Shown here: positions 11,640-22,338 of the stretch, piece by piece
Layout: each line of letters starts with the position of its first letter
Position numbering within the stretch: the stretch's first letter is position 1
Source: Geotrypetes seraphini
Taxonomy: Eukaryota; Chordata; Amphibia; Gymnophiona; Dermophiidae
Direction: 5' to 3'
DNA length: 64,000 bases
NCBI RefSeq assembly: GCF_902459505.1
Contig: NC_047084.1
Location: 463,146,140 to 463,210,139 of the forward strand
The notes under the pieces: generated by a model
The model's input: the letters and a program-made list of their open reading frames with translations, nothing else
Database searches by the model: none
Told to the model about the DNA's origin: nothing
Made by a program: the position numbers and the translations under genes

Positions 11640-12446
11640 TCTAGACTCCCATATATCAAGTCTAAAGAGGACTGTGAAGAATTACAAAGGGACCTGAACA
11701 AGCTAGGGGAGTGGGTGACGAGATGGCAGATGAATGTAGAGAAATGTAAAGTATTGCATGTGGGAAGCAGAAACCTGAGGTACAGCTATACGATGGGAGG
11801 GATGTTATTTACTGAGAGTACCCAAGAAAGGGACTTGGGGGTAATAGTGGACAGGACAATGAAGCCATCGGCACAGTGTGCGGCGGCCACTAAGAGAGCG
11901 AACAGAATGCTAGGTATAATTAAGAAGGGTATTACAACCAGAACGAAAGAAGTCATCCTGCCATTGTATTGGGCGATGGTGCGTCCGCATCTGGAGTACT
12001 GCGTCCAATATTGGTCGCCGTACCTTAAGAAGGATATGGCGATACTCGAGAGGGTTCAGAGGAGAGCGACACGTTTGATAAAAGGTATGGAAAACCTTTC
12101 ATACACAGAGAAACTGGGGCTCTTTTCCCTGGAGAAGAGGAGAATTAGAGGGGATATGATAGAGACTTACAGGATCATGAAGGGCATAGAGAAAGTGCAG
12201 AGGGACAGATTCTTCAAACTTTCGAAAACTACAAGAATGGGAGGGCATTCAGAAAAGCTGAAAGGGGACAGATTCAAAACCAATCTAGGAAGTTTTTCTT
12301 CACCCAGCAGGTGGTGGACACCTGGAATGGGCTTCCAGAGGGCGTGATAGGACAGAGTACGGTATTATGGTTCAAGAAGGATTGGACAATTTTCTGAAGG
12401 AAAAGGGGATAGAGGGGTATAGATAGAGGCACTTCTTATGTTCTAC
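11640..12446 (+). mobile_element. CR1-clade LINE, 5'-truncated ORF2 end
   Basis: This encodes the C-terminal part of a CR1 reverse transcriptase: 'LNKLGEWVTRWQMNVEKCKV', 'ERDLGVIVDRTMKPSAQCAA' and 'VRPHLEYCVQYWSPYLKKDM'. The frame is open for about 240 codons to 12347 and then decays. The 3' end near 12425 has the CTTCTTATGTTCT tail typical of this group. It sits inside the DIRS fossil, so it is younger than that element. Confidence 0.85.
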
Positions 12447-13243
12447 TATACCCTTTGCTCTGGAAGAGAAGATTAGGTTTTTATCTTGATAATCTTCTTT
12501 CCAGTATAAAGGTACAGTCGGCTTAATGGCCTGCCATGTCAGATGTTAAGTTAGCCTACTTTCTGCCTCTGACAAATATGGGTGTCTCCAGATGCTCATC
12601 TCTGAATGTTCAAGAGAAAATGAAGATGTTTAATGTACTTCTATTAAACAAGTAAGAAGAGTTATCCATTAGCACTATAGCAAAACCTTTGGGATAAGCT
12701 ATAGGAGTTGCATAATGTTAGTGTTGGTTGCATTCAGGGAGGTGGCTTGTGTACTTCCATCTTTGTTTATGATATGTATACATTGGATTAATTAATTGTT
12801 CTTGTAGAGCAGAAAAGACTTGAAATGTCAGGGAGTTCCCCATGCCCTCTTTGTGTTTTCTCCTTCATAGGGGTCATCCATTGCTTTGGTACTGCCCAGT
12901 GACACAAGGAGGTGGAGTTGAAAAATGTAGATGCCTTCTGCAAACCTTGCGGGTGAAGGGAAGGAACCCACATGTCAAGCCTACTGTTTTCTTACACCAG
13001 AAAGAAGACTATTGAGGTAAGAACCTAATCTTTCTGTACTGTAATTTTCTATTATTTTTATGCATATATATGCATTTAGCAAAGAAGAGTGTACATAGTT
13101 AGAAAAAAATAGGCATTTAACAGGACAAGGATCAAAATGTCACTAGGGGTAGGAATTGGCCAGAGAGAATGAAACTGAAGGTCACCTGACATATGTGGTA
13201 TTTGGACTATATTAATAAAAAATTTGACCCTGTATCTTCTATA

Positions 13244-13634
13244 GGAAGAAGATTCAAAGCTGGGCTTGACCTTGAGTATCTGCAGAAGATTCTTCATTCC
13301 CATCGTCTTGTGCCCATGACACTGCCAGTGGAGCCCCCAACACCCATGGCTGTACCTCACCCTTACTGGCCACAGGACTTGAGGTTGGAAAAGTATCTAC
13401 CAAATGACAGACCTATGTGGCAGATTCTGGCCTTCCTGTTTTCCATCTCTGGTGCCCTGCTGGTGGGTACATGGCTGTTGACGGGGCGCAAGAGGCGATA
13501 TGTGCTCAGTCCTGGCCGGCGTTTGGTGCTCTGCTGGTTCACCATTTGTGGATTTGTCCATGGAGTCATCGAAGGCTACTTTTCCCTGTACTACCCATAC
13601 ATTCTCACAGATCAGTCCTTCCTCTCACAGTTAT
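13244..13634 (+). CDS. EBP: EBP first coding exon (5'UTR part plus residues 1-106)
   Basis: The acceptor follows a pyrimidine-rich 'CTGTATCTTCTATAG' and the donor at 13635 is GTAAGG. Coding starts at 13316. The final base (T) is the first base of the Trp107 codon, completed by GG of the next exon. The reading frame stays open upstream to 13193, but that part lies before the acceptor and resembles nothing. Confidence 0.9.
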
Positions 13635-15667
13635 GTAAGGCTGATATTTGTTTGTTAATGTAATTAAATATACTGCTCCAATGTCAATACAAACAATGCT
13701 TTAAAAACAAATAGAGCAAACAAAATTGATACCTAATGTAGACAGAAGAAAAAAAAAAGAGGATTAAAGATTCAGAAAGCAAAAGCTGTATCAATTATAT
13801 TTCCATTTTGCTTCGTTACTGAACTTCAATTCTGCTGCTAACTCTTGTCTTTATGGCTTCAGTTGAGTCACTTTGTCCATGGAAATGCTGTAATTTTGTT
13901 TGAGGGGAGGTTGGGAATTGGTCTTTTGAGAATCAGTTTTTTTTTTTCTTTTTCCATTTATTGCAGGGAAGGAGTACGCCAAAGGAGACAGCAGATACGT
14001 GCTGTAAGTTCTAGTGGCCTGTCGTCCTTTAAAGCAGTTAGATGGGGTAGGGAACATAGCTAAGTGAGAGAGATCAGCAACTTGGATTCAGATTGTATTG
14101 GTATTTTTAGTAATGTAAGTGATCAGTTTGTGTTAACAGAACTCTGAAATTTACCCACCATGTTCCAAGGTACATTCACTAATTAAAGATCAGGATGGAG
14201 GAACATACTGTATTTCTCCATATAGTTGATACATCTTGTGCCCTGGTGAATGTTTTGGATTGTTAAGCTGGGAGCACTTCCTTTTTCCTCTCGCTCTGTT
14301 TTTTTTTTCTTCTGCACAGTGCTGACAATTTCACTGTCTGCATGGAGACAGTCACAGCTTGGACCTGGGGCCCCCTCAGCATCTGGACCGTGGTTGCCTT
14401 TCTGCGGCAGCAGCCTCACCGTTTTGTCTTGCAGCTGATTGTTTCATTGGGTGAGTGGCCGATACTCCTTCTCTTCCACCCTGCTTTCCAACTCAAGAGA
14501 ACAGATATTGTTTACTAGCAAAGAATAGAAGCCTCTTGCCACCTGTATGTCTGTGTCTGCTCTGTGACTCCCGCTCTCCATCTATTTTTTTGTTTACTGT
14601 TACACATCATTTCCTTATTCAATTACTGCAGATAATAGTGGATGAGGAAGCTCAGAACGTGTCCTATATCGCTGTGCTGCAGCGATCTTTTCATGTGGCG
14701 ATTGTGATTTTCAATTCTGCAGCTATTTCTGCTGATTTAACATTTTTAAAAATATTTTTGTGATGGCAGAGTTGCTATGGAATTCTGGTGTGTCCTCTCT
14801 TTGTCTCGTGTCACTAGAAATATGAGTGTCATTACCTACTGCCCATCCTTCAGTTTTTGAAGGAATTAATTTCAGAGAGAATGCGTTCTGCTCTTTATAT
14901 TACACAGTAACTTAGTATATCAAAACTGTTTTCATCTGTTATTACATTGTATATGCTGTGCTTGTACAAACAAATGAAATTTCAGAGACTAGGTGGGCCC
15001 TATGGACATACTTTGTCATATTGTATGTTTCAGCAAGTTATTTTGCTTGGTGGTGTTTTACTATCCCAATAGTGTCCCCCCCCTTCTCAACAATTCAGTT
15101 ATAGACATGAGAGTGGTTACCAAGCATTAGGACTCTTTTTTTCAGAATCTTGCATTATGAGTACAAAATCTGGCTAACTGGTATTGCCTTTTACTATAAC
15201 TGCCCTCCTCCCTACCTGGAGCTGTGTCATTACTTCTGCAGTATCCCCAATATGAGCCAGCTCAATCTGCAGAAGGCCTGATTAAACTGGGGGCCATGAA
15301 AGAGCCCAGCACACACTGTGCTACTGAACCAGTGAACAGACAGCTGTGAGCTGGAGCAGAAACACCTGTGCCAAAAAGATGGTTGTTACATAGGGACTCT
15401 TATCCCTGGAGGACTGATCATTTTCTTCTTTCTACAGGTCAGCTGTATGGTGATGTTCTATATTTCTACACCGAGTACCGTGATGGCTTCAGCCATAGCC
15501 AGCTTGGACACCCCATCTACTTCTGGTTCTATTTTGTCTTCATGAACATGCTCTGGATCCTCATTCCATCTGTGCTCATTGTGGATGCATGGTATAACCT
15601 TAGCCAGGCCCAAGTTGTAGCCGACTCGGGCATTAGGAATCCATCTCATAAGAACAAGAGAAACTGA
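13316..15667 (+). CDS. EBP: Emopamil-binding protein, sterol delta8-delta7 isomerase (spliced)
   Basis: The CDS joins 13316-13634, 13967-14003, 14320-14450 and 15438-15667, giving 238 residues (human 230). EBP moves the sterol double bond from C8-C9 to C7-C8 in cholesterol synthesis. It is a multi-pass endoplasmic reticulum membrane protein and binds emopamil and tamoxifen-like drugs. Visible landmarks are '[10 protein letters not shown]' (15-24), a first membrane span (~36-55), '[11 protein letters not shown]' with His82 and Glu86 (human His76, Glu80), 'CMETVTAW' with Glu128 (human Glu122), and '[10 protein letters not shown]' with Asn199 and Trp202 (human Asn193, Trp196). The end is lysine-rich (KNKRN), as in the human protein's ER-type tail. 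ATG 13316 is chosen as the first in-frame ATG after the acceptor; a second at 13346 would give a length close to human. All expected catalytic residues are present and no break is seen, so the gene looks functional. Confidence 0.95.
13967..14003 (+). CDS. EBP: EBP second coding exon (37 bp)
   Basis: This tiny exon encodes '(W)[11 protein letters not shown](L)', matching the human segment. It is flanked by TTGCAG and a GTAAGT donor at 14004. It begins after one base of a codon and ends after two. Confidence 0.92.
14320..14450 (+). CDS. EBP: EBP third coding exon
   Basis: It encodes '[20 protein letters not shown]' and '[10 protein letters not shown]', including catalytic Glu128. The acceptor is TCTGCACAG after a T-rich tract and the donor is GTGAGT at 14451. 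Confidence 0.94.
15438..15667 (+). CDS. EBP: EBP last coding exon
   Basis: The acceptor is TTTCTACAG. The exon encodes '[18 protein letters not shown]' through '[15 protein letters not shown]' to the stop TGA at 15665-15667. The C-terminus KNKRN is basic, like the human KSKKN. Confidence 0.95.
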
Positions 15668-15910
15668 GCCCTGAGGTACACCATCACCTGGCCTTGGCTC
15701 TGTTCTAGTTTCTCCAACATGTTAAGGCTAAGTCATCTGAGTGGCTGATGGAATTGTAGGCACAAGTTCCACGGGTGTTCGAGCATCCCTAATATCAGAC
15801 CGCTTGTCTGATCTGCATCCTGTATCACTTCTTCAGTCTCTTAGCTGCTGGGATTCTGGGAGATTGAAGAGGTGAAGATAGTGAATAAAGAACCTGTCTG
15901 TGACCACACA
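15668..15910 (+). terminator. EBP: EBP 3'UTR and poly(A) signal
   Basis: A canonical AATAAA lies at 15884-15889, about 220 bases after the stop codon, with a GT-rich 'CCTGTCTGTGACC' just downstream. This is a plausible cleavage site near 15900-15910. The span otherwise holds no repeat that I recognise. Confidence 0.7.
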
Positions 15911-16084
15911 GCTAAACATTATGAACCGGAACTCATCTAAATTTCAGCTATATCATGTTCACTCATCAGTTAATTCTGAAGGGAATCTAGGCTTGAAAAC
16001 TACAGCTCTAGAGGCAGGATCTATCAAAGCTTGATGAAATGGTCATGTTCACACCTTTCAGGATATCTACCCTGAGCAGATTTT

Positions 16085-17047
16085 GGAGTCCTCCGTAAAG
16101 AAGCAAAGCTTTCCTGACAGTCATGCTACAGCATCACTTATAAAAACATTGAAAAGAACAGTATTAAAGACTGATCCCTGTAGCACAGCACTGGTAACAC
16201 CCTTGTCCTCAGACTGAATCTACTAATACCTTTTATTACCTCCCACTCAACTAGTTTCTAACCAGTCACTCACTTAGGTCCCATACCAAGGGCACTCACT
16301 TTATACCAGTGGTCTCAAACTCAAATCCTTTTGCAGGGCCACATTTTGGATTTGTAGGTACTTGGAGGGCCTCAGAAAAAAATAGTTAATGTCTTATTAA
16401 AGAAATTTTATAGTTTATAAATCTTTCATTTTGGCTAAGTCTTAATAATAATAATTTATAGCTAGAGAGACATATGATAAAGAAACTCTTTTATTTTACT
16501 TTTGTGATTATGATAAACTAAACTAAGCCTTAAGTTTATATACCGCATCATCTCCATGGAAGTGGAGCTCGGCACGGTTAAACATACCAAGGGCCTCAAA
16601 ATAGTACCTGGAGGGCCGCATGTGGTTCCCGGGCTGCAAGTTTGAGATCACTGCTTTATACTGCGTTGCTTAATCAGATTTGTTTGACAGTTCATAGTTG
16701 TAGTGAAACCATGCTGTCTATGATAGTGTATTAACCACACTGTCTTCTGTTTCAGAAGTGTCTCCCTTCATTTACTCACCACAGAGGTCACACTAACCAG
16801 CCTGTAGTTCCCATCCCAACCGCCTCCTTAGTTCCACTTCTGTAGAGAGGAATCACATTGCCCTTCTCCAGGCCTCTGGGACTGCTTTTTCTTTTCTCTT
16901 AAGAAGCATTGAAAGGTTTGGATGACAGATCTGCCAGACGTTACCTGAGTTCTTTCAGTGCTCTCAAATATATCCCAGCCAGTCCCATTGCTTTGTTTGC
17001 TATTGGTATAATAGTTCCTCACGATCGCAGTATTCTGAGAAATCATC
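16085..17047 (-). mobile_element. CR1-clade LINE, antisense reverse-transcriptase fragment
   Basis: Read on the minus strand, this is the fingers/palm-proximal part of a CR1 reverse transcriptase, decayed by frameshifts. On the plus strand the family's blocks appear in the expected order: 'CTGATCCCTGTAGCACAGCA', 'CCACTCAACTAGTTTCTAAC', 'TTCAGAAGTGTCTCC', 'CAGCCTGTAGTTCCC', 'TTCTCCAGGCCTCTGGGAC' and 'CCCATTGCTTTG'. A hAT element (16307-16653) is inserted in it. Confidence 0.75.
16307..16653. mobile_element. hAT non-autonomous element, target duplication CTTTATAC
   Basis: The ends are CAGTGGTCTCAAACT and AGTTTGAGATCACTG (inverse with one change). A perfect 8-bp duplication CTTTATAC lies at 16299-16306 and 16654-16661. 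Subterminal 'GAGGGCC' blocks are inverted near both ends. It has no coding capacity and is inserted in the antisense CR1 fragment. Confidence 0.88.
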
Positions 17048-17541
17048 CAGGGTCTAGCTCTTTTCCATTCCTCCTCCCAGAGCAAAGCATGATTGCTGTC
17101 TGCCCCCCAGCACACTCCTCCCCCCAAAGCAGCCCCCTTTCCCTCTCCCCCTGGCCCCCTGTTGTGCCATGCCTGCCTGCTCCGTAGCCCCCTTCTGTTC
17201 CCCCCCCTCCCAGAGCAAAGCATTATTGCTGTCTGCCCCCCAGCACACCTCTCCCCTCAAAGCAGCCCCTTTTCCCTCTCCCCCTCTACTTCTTACCCGC
17301 ACGACACCCTCCTGCTGTTCCTGAGTCAAACCGCCGCTGAATTCACTGCATGCGCCCCAAGTCGGCCTCCTGCCATTCCTGAGTCAAACTGCTGAATTCA
17401 CTGTACGTGCCCCAAGGCGGCGCATGCGCCGCAAGCTGCCCCACGTGCCGCAAATGGAATGTGGCCACGGACGCACACAGCAGCAGCAGCAGGGATCACA
17501 AAACCCTAAGCGCCCATGCGCGCTTACGGTTTTATTATAGA
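17048..17541 (-). mobile_element. Helitron fragment (5' end, minus strand)
   Basis: The right edge reads, on the minus strand, TCTATAATAAAACCGTAAG, the same 5' terminus as the complete Helitron at 49661-50906. The left part contains two units of the same ~116-130-bp 'CAGAGCAAAGC...CCCCTTTCCCTCTCCCCC' array. The 3' hairpin end is missing, so this is a truncated relative. Confidence 0.65.
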
Positions 17542-17912
17542 GGATAATTTCCTAACAAGAAGGTTTGTTGCCCTTAATGTGTTCTTTCGCTTTTGCTCAC
17601 TCTTTTTCTACTCCCTCGCCTACTGTGTTCTCATCCACTCCTTTAGTTATTCCCTCATCTTGACAAAGTTAATTTTCTGAACTCTACAACCTTCACTTTT
17701 CAAAGAAACGTTTCCACTTGTGTCCTAATAGTGAACCACATCATCTAGTGTTCATTGGATATCAGATAAAATCCCCCACCACAGCAGAAACTGTGAGAAC
17801 CCAGAGCAGGCATTGCTTAACCCAGAAATTCTGCCTTGCTTTGAAGCGTCTTGTAACTTGTGCAACCTTGAACGTGTAAAGTGCTGTTGGTAATTAAACC
17901 TCTATTTGAATG
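17542..17912. other. Unassigned intergenic sequence
   Basis: No gene or repeat could be assigned. Confidence 0.3.
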
Positions 17913-17920
17913 CTTTATAC

Positions 17921-18097
17921 CAGGGGTGTCCAACTGTTTGGCTTCTCTGGGCCGCATTGGCTGAAAAAAATGTTTCTGGGGCCATGCAAACGCTGCAGCA
18001 AGACAGAGGAGGGAGCCGGCAAGACGGTAAACATCCGGGGGTAGCAGAGGAAAACACTGCATCGCCCTCGACCGGGGCCGCAGGTTGGACACCCCTG
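17921..18097. mobile_element. hAT MITE, target duplication CTTTATAC
   Basis: The 177-bp element has CAGGGGTGTCCAACTGTTTG at one end and GTTGGACACCCCTG at the other. A perfect 8-bp duplication CTTTATAC lies at 17913-17920 and 18098-18105. It is the same family as 43075-43272. Confidence 0.9.
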
Positions 18098-18253
18098 CTT
18101 TATACCCTTATCTTGTATGTGAAGGAAGAGTACCTGAATTTTGCTGTTTAAACCTGGCAATATGTAAGCCAGGCTCTGCTTGTGTTGTGGGGAGTATATA
18201 CGTACATGAATAAAGACCAATCTAGAATCGTTGACCCAGAAGTGACTGTTTAC

Positions 18254-18300
18254 TGCGGGGACAGGAACGGTGATGAATTTTGTCACCATGTCATTCTCTA
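18254..18300. mobile_element. hAT end fragment (TAGAGAATG family)
   Basis: Only the right terminus is present: 'GGAACGGTGATGAATTTTG' through 'CATTCTCTA', matching the right end of 25157-25420. Confidence 0.7.
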
Positions 18301-18909
18301 CTCAACAACTGGAAGAGCAATTTTTAACAAGGCTTTTCAACAAGTCTGGCACATTTAGGTTCCCAAGTCAATGCTGATGTAGTTAAATATCTTTGGAGAT
18401 AGGACCTTTGTGTGAACATGTAAAAGAAATCATGATTATCAGCTTTTTATGCTTGCCCAAACTGTGCACAAGTAATAAGAGAAAGTAACATTGAGATGTT
18501 TCACATTTTGAATTTGGTTATACAACTGATTAAGGATAAGCATGATATAGATTCTTACTAAAATAGGGTAAAAGAGTCCAGACACCAGTCTACACTGCAA
18601 AAATTATACCAGTTTGATGCACAATCCAGAATGAAAAAGCATATTTATGTACTGAATATGAGGATTCTATGCTCTGAAAAACTACAAATCAAAAGCAATA
18701 CATTTCTGAAAATGTTCTACTATATAAACTTTATTTCATTATAATATAATTTCCCTACTATAAGTTGACCAGTACTTGTACTTGAAAACGATCACTACAG
18801 GTTCCTTTCTTATATAATCTAGCTTCTGCATGGCACAAGTTTAAATAAAACGTGGTTATCTTTGTCATACTCAACAGAGCCTGGAAAATCTTTAGAAATG
18901 CCCAAACAG

Positions 18910-18915
<6 letters not shown>
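18301..18915. other. Unassigned intergenic sequence
   Basis: The stretch is AT-rich, with no exon and no repeat family that I can name. Confidence 0.3.

Positions 18916-18916
<1 letters not shown>

Positions 18917-18997
<81 letters not shown>
18917..18997. repeat. (TA)n microsatellite, about 80 bp
   Basis: This is an almost pure TA dinucleotide run with one CA interruption near 18959. It produces meaningless open frames on both strands. Confidence 0.97.
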
Positions 18998-19000
<3 letters not shown>

Positions 19001-19221
19001 AAATAATGAAAGATCATATTTTACCTCCAAAATAACCTCCTCACTCGTGGCCTTCAGCTAATGAAAACTGAAACTAAGATGCTGTGCTTTTACAATGGCT
19101 GACTTTGTGTCACATTTGGAGTGACAGCTGATGTAATATTTCCACAGAGAGGCTAATTCCAAAAGCTTATCATCCATAATTTAGACTTAAATTTCTGCTA
19201 AACATTTGTATCAAAAGCATT

Positions 19222-19385
19222 CCCCCCGCCCCCCCTTTTACGAAGCTGTGTTAAATTTTTTATCACCAGACACGGTGATATTAACTCCGAATCTCATAGA
19301 ATTCCTATGAGCATCAGAGCTAATACTGCCTGTGGCTGGTGATAAAATAAAAAATCCTAATGCAACTAGGGGTGTTTATTTGGAA
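19222..19385. repeat. Foldback MITE (Harbinger-like family)
   Basis: Inverted arms around 'TTATCACCAGACACGGTGAT' and 'GCCTGTGGCTGGTGATAAAA' flank the family centre 'CATAGAATTCCTATGAGC'. The left end carries the 'CCCCTTTTACGAAGC' terminus. It is a moderately decayed copy. Confidence 0.6.
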
Positions 19386-19499
19386 CACTTGTCATTTACC
19401 ATTAAAAAAACTACTCGACTAGATCATAACTGCATTATTTGCAGTCATATTACACACACCAAAAAAAGAATGAAAAAAGTAAATTCCCCCTCCCTTGTA

Positions 19500-19690
19500 G
19501 TGTAGGAGTAGGAATGATCCCCAGTCATTTTTGCCCATGGCAGCTGTACTCTCAAAAAGGCTGCCATGACCTCATGCAGCAGTCTCATGAGATTGCCACT
19601 AGAGGTCTTAGCAGCCATTTTGAGAGTAGAGCCAGCATGGGTACGATTTACTGGGGATTACTCTTGCTCTGACTACACCCCTAGTCTGCC
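19500..19690. repeat. Foldback repeat
   Basis: Two inverted blocks, 'CATGGCAGCTGTACTCTCAA' with its partner 'TTTGAGAGTAGAGCCAGCAT', and 'GATCCCCAGTCA' with 'TACTGGGGATTA', form an imperfect hairpin of about 190 bp. The family is unknown. Confidence 0.5.
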
Positions 19691-19928
19691 AAGGATTGTA
19701 AGATAGGCCCGAGGGGGGCACCTACAGGTGGGCAGAGGGAAAGGACACTCCTATTTAGAAAGAGGGAGACAGAACAAAACACAGATTTTCAGTTTCCACC
19801 AAAACCACACAGTTTCAGCAGAAATTGAAGCCATGGCCATAGCCTATTGGCTGAAACTAAAACTGGGCAGAAAGGATCCGGGGCAAATTTTGGCACCATA
19901 ACCAAAACTGAAATTCAGTCGGCCTCTA

Positions 19929-20047
19929 ATGCAGCAAGGCTCACACTGACACATGCACAGGCCAGGTTACAATATGTGTGTGCCAGTAGATCAGGTGAAC
20001 TCTGATGCTGCAGGCCCATGTATGTGTCAGTGTGAACCTTGCTGCAT
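19929..20047. repeat. Foldback repeat, about 120 bp
   Basis: The left arm 'ATGCAGCAAGGCTCACACTG' and right arm 'CAGTGTGAACCTTGCTGCAT' are inverse copies with one change. A second inner match (ACACATGCACAGGC/GCCCATGTATGTGT) extends the stem. The family is unknown. Confidence 0.65.
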
Positions 20048-20159
20048 CAGCCGGGACTGAGAGCAAGCATGGCTGTGCTGAATTCTTGAAGAGAGGAGGA
20101 AGCAATGCTTCTTGGAGGACCCTGGGTAGCTAGATGGTGAGAGGCTCATACACTAACGC

Positions 20160-20560
20160 AGTGTCTCTCAAATGGCACACAAAACGGCGCAAATGTTCTT
20201 CATGGCACATTATAACTGAAATTACAAACTTGCAAAAACAACAAAAAATTAAATTTGAGAGTTATTTATTTAAAGTTATTTAAGCTATGTGTGGGGTAAT
20301 TGTAACAATGGTGAAACTAAAGTAGATAGAATAGAATTGCTATTGAATGCGACAGATGTGCTTGTTTTTTAGTGCAAACAAGCAAACACGCATTTCATCA
20401 TCCACCATCTGCAGTCGTTCTTCTTTTCGATTTAATTTCTGTCAGAGCTGAAAATCCAAGTTCGCAAATATAAGAAGATCCAAACGGTAACAAAGCCTTG
20501 ATTAGATTTTTGGCCATTACTTAAGTCAATTTAATTGTTTTGTAAACTGCTTCGAATCCT
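20160..20560 (-). mobile_element. hAT transposase C-terminal fragment (decayed)
   Basis: On the minus strand between about 20470 and 20373 there are pieces of the conserved hAT end, 'ALTEIKSK' and 'RLQMVDDEMRVCL', separated by a frameshift. Together they cover only ~35 residues of a ~600-residue protein. The adjoining 'CTCTCAAATGGCACACAAAA' at 20165 resembles a hAT terminus. It is a dead autonomous-type remnant. Confidence 0.65.
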
Positions 20561-20607
20561 TTGGGAGATTTAACTGTATATAAGACATGACATTAAGTTA
20601 AACTGTT

Positions 20608-21195
20608 CAAAGACTGAAAAATTTGCAGGCAGACCTCAGGAAATTGGAAGACTGGACATCCAAATGGCAGATTAAATTTAATGTAGACAAATGCAAAATG
20701 ATGCACATTGGGAAGAATAACCCAAATCAGTACCCAAGAAAAACCTTCTGCCCCATGTGTGGCAGTGGCCATAAAAGCAAACTTGATGCTAGAAATTATT
20801 AGAAAAGGAATAGCAAACAAGACTAAGAATGTTATAATGCCTCTGTATCACTCCATGGTGTGACCTCACCTTGAATACTGCGTTCAATTCTGGTCACCTT
20901 ATTAAAAAAAAAAAAAAAGATATAGCGGAACTAAAAAAGGTTTAAAGAAGATGATAAAGGGGATGGAACTCCTCTCATATGAGGAAAAGCTAAAAAGGTT
21001 ACGGCTCTTCAGCTTGGAAAAGAGACAGCAGAGGGGAGACATGATTGAAGTTTACAAAATCCTGAGTGGAGTAGAGTGGGTACAAGCGGATCGATGGTTT
21101 TGTTTTTTTTTACTGCATCAAAAATTACAAAGACTAGGGGGATACTTGAAGAAATTACAGGGAAATACTTTTATAGAATCAGGTCTTAACTGCCT
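20608..21195 (+). mobile_element. CR1-clade LINE fragment
   Basis: Pieces of the CR1 ORF2 C-terminal half are present in order: 'WQIKFNVDKCKMMHIG', then 'PLYHSMV', then 'GMELLSYEEKLKRLRLFSLE' and 'GDMIEVYKILSG'. A ~120-bp part of the normal sequence is missing and frames shift, so the copy is old. Confidence 0.8.
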
Positions 21196-21657
21196 ACAAA
21201 ATAGTTGTCGGTAAGTTCTCATGTGGTAATGGCAACATTAGTGCATGGATACTCAAAACAAGGTTTACCAATAGTAAAGTGCTATATCGAAGGAAAAGGA
21301 TCTCGGAAATCCATGCCAGAAAATCATACAATCTCTCTCATAGGCTTTAATGTGGAAGGGGGGTTTCATTCATTGATCCAAAAAACCTTCAGAAATTTTA
21401 ATTGAATTATATTGTGACAAATTTTATTTGTGATATTTTTTCAAAACTTTTCCATAAAAAATGTACTATTCAAATTTTCTTCTTTTTTTATTACTTTCCT
21501 TTGGGGAATATTTTCAATCCCCTTTCATTGATAAGAGTACAATGAACTTTTATTCAACAGCTACTTATCTTGTCAATAGAATGGGGAGATCCTTGCTTTA
21601 CTCCTCCAGCCGATCACTTAACATCTTGTGTTTTATTGTAACTTTACAGCTGACTAT
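21196..21657. other. Unassigned intergenic sequence
   Basis: Nothing was recognised in this stretch. Confidence 0.3.
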
Positions 21658-21797
21658 TCCCCTCCTGTACTAACGCGTAGCGTGGGTTTTAGCGCCAGCA
21701 GCAACTGCTCTGATGCTCATAGGAATTCTATGAGCGTTGGAGCAGTTACCGCCGCTGCTGGCGCTAAAACCCATGCTCGCGTTAGTAAAGGAGGGGG
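21658..21797. repeat. Near-perfect foldback MITE
   Basis: The ~140-bp palindrome has arms CCCCTCCTGTACTAACGCG and CGCGTTAGTAAAGGAGGGG, inner arms 'TTTTAGCGCCAGCAGC' and 'GCTGCTGGCGCTAAAA', and centre 'CATAGGAATTCTATGAGC'. It shares centre and end style with 691-801, 23637 and 45149. Confidence 0.8.
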
Positions 21798-22243
21798 CAT
21801 GTTGTGTGCCCTGTAACATTGGACTTTTTCAAGGCAAAAAAATCCTGCAAAACGCCAAGTCTGTCGAACCCATTCCATGTGCTCAAACATTAGTGTATGG
21901 CGATTAATTCAACAAATGGAAGATTGGTCATTTTACTGCTGCAGTAAAAATGGTCTTAACACAGGGGGAAACCTGTGTATGGGAGCGCTAAAGCCACTTA
22001 TTACCACAGCTTAGTAAAAGGGCTTGAAATATCTAAAATTGCTTATGAATCCTTGGAAACGCTTTAATGTAACTATGGATAAAATTGTATGTATATGGTT
22101 TTAAACTATTTTATTTGTCCCCCCCCCCAATTATTATTGTTATACGCATTGAAAATACTTGATATTGCGTTTAAATCAAAATCTCAAGAAACTTGAAACT
22201 TTGCTTACACTCTTAAAATTGTGTTATCCTATCATGGTTTTTC
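21798..22243. other. Unassigned intergenic sequence
   Basis: No gene is seen. A foldback-like 'GAGCGCTAAAGCCACTTATT' near 21980 may be a further worn MITE. Confidence 0.3.
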
Positions 22244-22338
22244 CCCTACATCAGGGGTGTCAAAGTCCCTCCTCAAAGGCTGCAATCCAGTCGGGTTTTC
22301 AGGATTTCCCCAATTACTATGTATGAGATCTATTTGCA

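Larger units (their letters stand above)
8766..13040 (+). mobile_element. DIRS-type retroelement fossil with two insertions
   Basis: DIRS-type RNase H sequence ('RVLLDNVNRQGG' at about 8910-8950) resumes after a hAT-like insertion (8957-10094). It continues into the tyrosine recombinase (about 10860-11600) and is interrupted again by a CR1 LINE (about 11640-12446). The terminal repeat region, with paired blocks like AAGATTAGGTT, extends to about 13040. Gag-like and most RT sequence is absent. The copy is much more decayed than the one at 4221-6919 and carries many breaks, consistent with two later insertions and an older age. Confidence 0.7.
13244..15910 (+). other. EBP: EBP gene, transcribed region seen in the window
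   Basis: The region spans from the acceptor of the first coding exon (AG at 13242-13243) to just beyond a poly(A) signal AATAAA at 15884-15889. A 5' non-coding exon is expected upstream from the human gene structure; I cannot place it among the repeats before 13040. Introns are 332, 316 and 987 bp (13635-13966, 14004-14319, 14451-15437), all GT/AG and free of obvious large insertions. This contrasts with the 11-13 kb introns of the downstream gene. Confidence 0.9.

Noticed and set aside
13193-13315. Upstream in-frame ATG extending EBP by 41 residues
   Set aside because: It lies before the splice acceptor at 13242-13243, and the added residues resemble no EBP.
18758-19061. Open frames rich in Tyr/Ile on both strands
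   Set aside because: They are translation of the (TA)n microsatellite.
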